Assembly (NCBI GenBank): GCA_023264635.1
Contig: JAHFLT010000015.1
Location: forward strand, 1 to 34,955
DNA length: 34,955 nt
Source: Candidatus Woesearchaeota archaeon
Lineage (GTDB): Archaea > Nanobdellota > Nanobdellia > Woesearchaeales > JAGVYF01
Reading direction: 5' to 3'
Part shown: piece after piece, positions 32,601 through 34,955 of the stretch
Numbering within the stretch: the stretch's first letter is position 1
Layout of the letters: the number at the start of each line of letters is the position of its first letter
Notes under the pieces: model-generated
Databases searched by the model: none
The model's input: the letters and a program-made list of their open reading frames with translations, nothing else
Told to the model about the DNA's origin: nothing
Translations under genes and position numbers: made by a program

Positions 32601-34309
32601 ATCAGGCATCCTCTGTGCAGGTTGAAGCGAACCCAAAGAGTACTGTGGCGACACAAGTTAGTTCTCAAATCAGGGGAGGGAATCTTATTACTTTTGTCCT
32701 CTTCCAAAATATGAGTCAATATATCCCCGAAAATAAGTACTCCTTTGAGAATGGGACAAAAATATATACAACGATAACATTCCTTCGTCCACTGCAAAAT
32801 CTGATTCCCTTTTACATAGCTGACGATACTGGTAAAGAGGTCCACTTGCTTAGTCAATGTGCCGGGAATGCTTCTCCAAGAGAAGAACCTTCTCTTCTCA
32901 CAATGTGTTATACCAATTCCAGTTCATCTGTAATTTTATATGTGCCCCATTTATCTGGTGGTGGTTTGCAAGACCCTTCAGCTGCCCCGGTAATCAAACT
33001 CACATCTCCTAAAGACATTGTGTCTAATTCCTATTTTATAGGTAATGGTACTGTTTTTGATCTAAATTTAGATACACAAAGTTGTTACTTTAATCTTACC
33101 ACGACTACTACTCTTGTGTCAAGCACTACATTCTCACCAGTACTTTTTGACGTGGGAAACTATACTTTTTCTATTAGTAACTCGGGATTTACAGACCTAT
33201 CTAATGGAACGACATATGTTCTTCAGGTAAGTTGTGCTTCTTTAGATTCAAACAGGTCTACAATCACTCATCATTTTGTGGTTAATGATATAACTCCCCC
33301 CATCGTCACCTTCAGTATGACAGACGATACTTCCTCTACGTCGACGGGCACGCTTCTCATAACATACCAAACAGATGAGCGAACAACGTGTGGTTTCAAT
33401 AGCTCAACAAAAAATATAACCTCTTTTATAGAAACTGATACCAATCTCTCAACAACAGATGGGCACCTTCATATCTTTTCTCAAAGCTATGCCGCAAGTG
33501 GAGTGGTAGATGTACCTACTGTTATTTGTATAGATAGAACTGGTAATAGTTTTCGCACAGCAGGTTTTCTTACTCCGGTTTCTGTGAAAGAGCCAATAAA
33601 GAGTATAGCTGGTAGTGGTGCAAGTGGTGCCAGGAGTGGGGGAGGGGGAAAAGGAACTGCAGTAGTTAATAGTCCTGCCAGTCTAACTAAAATTGCTACT
33701 AACCTCACTGAAGGTCGTACAGTGGTGCTAAGTACTATTAGCAAAGAAATAAGTATTACACGTCTTATTGCGACAGCAAAACGATTTATTCCCTTTCTTA
33801 ATATTACCATCAGACAATTAGCAGAAGAAAGTGGTATACCATCATTACCAGTACAACTTTATGGATATGTACGAATAAAGGCTTTTCCTGTAGATGCATT
33901 TCAAGATATCATAGCTGATTTTTATGTTGCAAGAGAATGGATAAAAGAGAACAAAGTAGAAAATATAACTCTCTACCAGTTGGTTGAAGATAGATGGAAA
34001 GCGTTATCCACTAAAAAAACAGGAGAGAGTGAAATTCAGGTAACGTATACAAGTGCTCTACCTGACTTTGGTCTTTTCGCAATAGGAGGGGGAAGCAATA
34101 CAAAAGTTCATGAGTCTTCTAAAACCGTACCATCACTAAAAGAGAGAACAGTTACTGGTACATCTAACGAAACAATACCTAGCCAATCCAAAGAGAGTAT
34201 GCTTCAAACCCAATCCCCTGAATATCTCAATAGTAAGTGGTTATATTTGGCAGGATTCTTGCTCGTCATTCTCTTTGGATTATGGTTATATGATGCAACA
34301 AGAACATAA
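29606..34309 (+). CDS. Giant surface-anchored matrixin-like metalloprotease with Ig-like repeats
   Basis: 1567 residues from MKKIILLMILILLLSNVVYG (signal peptide); the track's 29582 start precedes it. The protease domain has HEIGHLFGLDH at 177-187 and a following TMTP Met-turn, the metzincin layout. Next come a carboxypeptidase-regulatory-like segment (~235-340), a NEW3-like domain (~360-465) and several Ig-like repeats starting near 468, 655, 745, 833 and 1230 (S-P-x-H-N ... FxCN). A Gly-rich linker (~1340) and a PGF-pre-PGF domain (to ~1510) follow, then a terminal membrane helix (~1541-1562). Many NxS/T sequons suggest heavy N-glycosylation. Likely a cell-surface protease or adhesin. Confidence 0.88.
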   Translation: MKKIILLMILILLLSNVVYGYVQATFNTTEIVIKSGSGQQEVVSVSVVKPVSWQQTDLPILWKTHVNGSIKISFPEVVSAFGQSFGTWENISYTALRFLYAGNTTHTIGYDNENVFVFDEDGSLLSQGNSIIATTQFFISLSTGRLLDADIIFNAKDFTFSLTGENDTIDLEAVAIHEIGHLFGLDHAITGTEVDKTVRPTMTPFYLGSDARTLEQDDRAGIGAIYPSSSFFLVTGNISGNIRTSLGEIFGAKIVALNASTNLPAVAVLSGYHTGKGNAGQGDFLLLGLEPGTYTLKATPMDGTNGITSNNFNGIFSYQFMTNFRTQYAYNVFSQSQSKNITIAPNTQTVLSFVGVIGSVNIPSSLYQVITTEETALYTIYISNTGNDKDNLSIRVNAPQGAQVALNQTVFFNVQEGGTRAVLLTLQSSTPGEYKTSLNVSSSANSSAYASFVITTTVIPPVIVTLVSPKHNAFVSLPIIDFVCNVTGFNLTQMTFYHNQTGYFMSNETVLLTGNTAQKNFLVALEDGAYSWNCKGTNVYANTAFAPVNFSVVVDTKKPSVTFSLNTTSIEENQDTLKIMWAVNDTYLKEVMLSVSNPDGSLLQQSSNATGVLLIGPLEKIGVYTLDIIAQDYAGNINLHHSQFSVIDGTSPSVALLSPSHNSITADKTLVFSCNATDKSGLQEIALFHNGTDIFTKVNISLVSGKTNETTFSVKAEEGTLLWNCGATDSNGHIAFAEKNFTLIVDRSAPLVHTIELNDTYVNSGSILITVNTTDTRTNVKESTVNGRPLEKGLLFSGIILVGNVSGAYTITLFTTDNANNTVTNYSSYVVDVSPPQITTTFSENTTITSPKGDAFFSWEVTDENLSKSWLIVNTKQEQSVKIDKNMKTQNLSVLLTNLRAGKHTLLIMAEDNASNHASVKLSFSISRQENTTELEDLLRTGNHGKIKQVTIYDAHGQPLNESFSLNQTILKEIIVNESFSGVNISIGITAFGEHFDENQASSVQVEANPKSTVATQVSSQIRGGNLITFVLFQNMSQYIPENKYSFENGTKIYTTITFLRPLQNLIPFYIADDTGKEVHLLSQCAGNASPREEPSLLTMCYTNSSSSVILYVPHLSGGGLQDPSAAPVIKLTSPKDIVSNSYFIGNGTVFDLNLDTQSCYFNLTTTTTLVSSTTFSPVLFDVGNYTFSISNSGFTDLSNGTTYVLQVSCASLDSNRSTITHHFVVNDITPPIVTFSMTDDTSSTSTGTLLITYQTDERTTCGFNSSTKNITSFIETDTNLSTTDGHLHIFSQSYAASGVVDVPTVICIDRTGNSFRTAGFLTPVSVKEPIKSIAGSGASGARSGGGGKGTAVVNSPASLTKIATNLTEGRTVVLSTISKEISITRLIATAKRFIPFLNITIRQLAEESGIPSLPVQLYGYVRIKAFPVDAFQDIIADFYVAREWIKENKVENITLYQLVEDRWKALSTKKTGESEIQVTYTSALPDFGLFAIGGGSNTKVHESSKTVPSLKERTVTGTSNETIPSQSKESMLQTQSPEYLNSKWLYLAGFLLVILFGLWLYDATRT

Positions 34310-34357
34310 ACTAGCCGATACTAACCTTTACAAAATTTTAATAACTCTAGTGGTTTA

Positions 34358-34382
34358 GTAAAAATAGGTAGTAAAAATAGGT
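34358..34382 (+). promoter_or_regulatory. Two 12-bp tandem repeats before the small terminal gene
   Basis: GTAAAAATAGGT occurs at 34358-34369 and 34371-34382, one base apart, ending 7 bp before the ATG at 34390. A TTTTAATAAC TATA-like box lies at about 34336-34345. The second copy supplies a GGTG resembling a ribosome binding site; the pair may bind a regulator. Confidence 0.35.
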
Positions 34383-34389
34383 GTATAAC

Positions 34390-34653
34390 ATGACTGAAGG
34401 GACGCTAAAATATATCTATAATCGTGGAACACGGGATGCAAGAGGCCAGGTATGGGGCAGAATTGAATTAGATAATGGGGATATTATTGAGTTTAGTCAG
34501 AAGCATGTGGATCCAGAATTACGCAAAATCGAGGGACTTAACAAATTTACTGCAGATAAAATGAAGAAATGGAGAGGGACTACGATGGTCTTTGAGATGG
34601 TAGGAGCAGAAGGAGGAGAAATTGCTAAGGGGACGTTACGTAGAAAGGGATGA
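34390..34653 (+). CDS. Small beta-rich protein of unknown function
   Basis: 87 residues: TEGTLKYIYNRGTRDARGQVWGRIELDNGDIIEFSQKHV, a charged helix (LNKFTADKMKKWRG), then TTMVFEMVGAEGGEIAKGTLRRKG. The strand pattern suggests a small barrel that could bind nucleic acid, but I recognise no family. ATG 34390 is preferred over the track's GTG 34381 because GGTG lies about 7 bp upstream of the ATG. Confidence 0.6.
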   Translation: MTEGTLKYIYNRGTRDARGQVWGRIELDNGDIIEFSQKHVDPELRKIEGLNKFTADKMKKWRGTTMVFEMVGAEGGEIAKGTLRRKG

Positions 34654-34669
34654 AGTGGAAATAAAGTGA

Positions 34670-34792
34670 TGGCAAAAAGTGTATGTGCAATCAGCGGGTG
34701 CAGAAGTTGTCTTTAAGCAAGGAAATGATTTCGTAAGTCACAAAATCCACTTGTAGAAGAAAACGCCCATCAAACTCTGCCCTTTAGGGTAG
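34670..34792 (+). pseudogene. Possible IS200/IS605-type 3' remnant
   Basis: A short frame ending VFKQGNDFVSHKIHL, with no start codon, terminates at 34756. Twenty bases later CTGCCC-TTTA-GGGTAG (34777-34792) forms a 6-bp hairpin of the kind found at right ends of tnpB-bearing elements. Both signals are weak on their own; together they suggest the decayed tail of such an element. Confidence 0.25.
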
Positions 34793-34809
34793 GACAGCGC
34801 TTTCGGCTG

Positions 34810-34818
34810 TTTTTTTTT
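34810..34818 (+). terminator. Poly-T tract near the right edge
   Basis: Nine T residues followed by further T-rich sequence; a possible U-tract terminator for plus-strand transcription entering the transposase remnant. Confidence 0.3.
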
Positions 34819-34839
34819 CTGTTTCTTTTTCCTTCTGAC

Positions 34840-34955
34840 CTAAACCGCATTAATGTTACATTTGTACCTGGCTGATGGTACTGTGTATCCTAATGATTGG
34901 TGTAGTCGTTGTTCGTTGTAGTACTTAAGGAAGGTGTCTAGGTTGTCTTCCCCGT
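34840..34955 (-). CDS. DDE transposase/integrase C-terminus (IS3/IS481-type), cut by window edge
   Basis: The minus strand from the window edge reads NLDTFLKYYNEQRLHQSLGY, then TVPSARYKCNINAV and a stop codon at 34842-34840. FxxYYNExRxHQSLGYxTPxxxY is the hallmark C-terminal end of rve-type integrase-core transposases. The rest lies outside the window, so whether the element is intact cannot be judged. Confidence 0.85.
   Translation of the reverse strand, partial: GEDNLDTFLKYYNEQRLHQSLGYTVPSARYKCNINAV

Overview
The window reads as archaeal chromosome, most likely from a small-genome DPANN-type lineage (Woesearchaeota/Pacearchaeota-like). That placement is inference from gene content; no search was run. 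Archaeal markers seen directly are uL10/P1 stalk proteins, a histone and a second histone-fold protein, aRF1, aIF5A, eL40, eL43, Rpo12, Pcc1, prefoldin beta, RFC small subunit, UPF0147, a COG1340 coiled-coil protein and a PGF-pre-PGF surface domain. Many genes have an AT-rich TATA box about 25 bp before the start codon and no ribosome binding site (leaderless). Internal operon genes use GGAGG or GGTGA sites.

Layout. 1-2.1 kb: end of uL10, P1/L12, coiled-coil protein. 2.3-6.6 kb: ABC exporter convergent with an rtcA / 16S rRNA methyltransferase operon, then a dead ERCC4-HhH nuclease gene. 6.7-11 kb: aRF1, SprT-like protease, histone, aIF5A-eL40-site-2 protease. 11-14.9 kb: RFC-S and PRC-barrel on the minus strand, histone-fold protein, asparagine synthetase and two small coiled-coil genes around two strong hairpins. 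14.9-20 kb: tRNA-Gly-purD, Ski2-like helicase, DRG GTPase and a short MscS channel from a shared promoter. 20-21.7 kb (minus): tRNA-Pro, eL43, rpo12, pcc1, pfdB, UPF0147. 21.8-25.8 kb: MITE-like element, membrane protein, IMP dehydrogenase, a tandem pair of unknown paralogs. 25.8-29 kb: carbamate kinase, COG2403 GTPase and an OTC-like carbamoyltransferase. 29-34.3 kb: secreted protein and a 1567-residue surface metalloprotease. The right edge holds a small unknown gene and transposase remnants.

Most unusual signals. (1) tRNA-Pro(TGG) is interrupted twice: by a 22-nt intron at 37/38 and by a 336-nt intron in the T loop at 59/60 whose junctions form a bulge-helix-bulge. (2) The large intron contains a two-hairpin palindromic module that recurs in a neighbouring 279-bp terminal-inverted-repeat element and again 3' of the paralog pair. 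Stem sequences differ but the base and a one-nucleotide bulge are kept, like bacterial BIMEs. (3) An RmtB/ArmA/FmrO-type 16S rRNA methyltransferase is translationally coupled to RNA 3'-phosphate cyclase. (4) aRF1 lacks the usual C-terminal minidomain insertion and uL10 lacks its acidic tail.

The informational genes form conventional archaeal operons. The metabolic genes are scattered: purine synthesis (purD, guaB), asparagine synthesis, and a carbamoyl-phosphate module able to link a carbamoylated amine to ATP.
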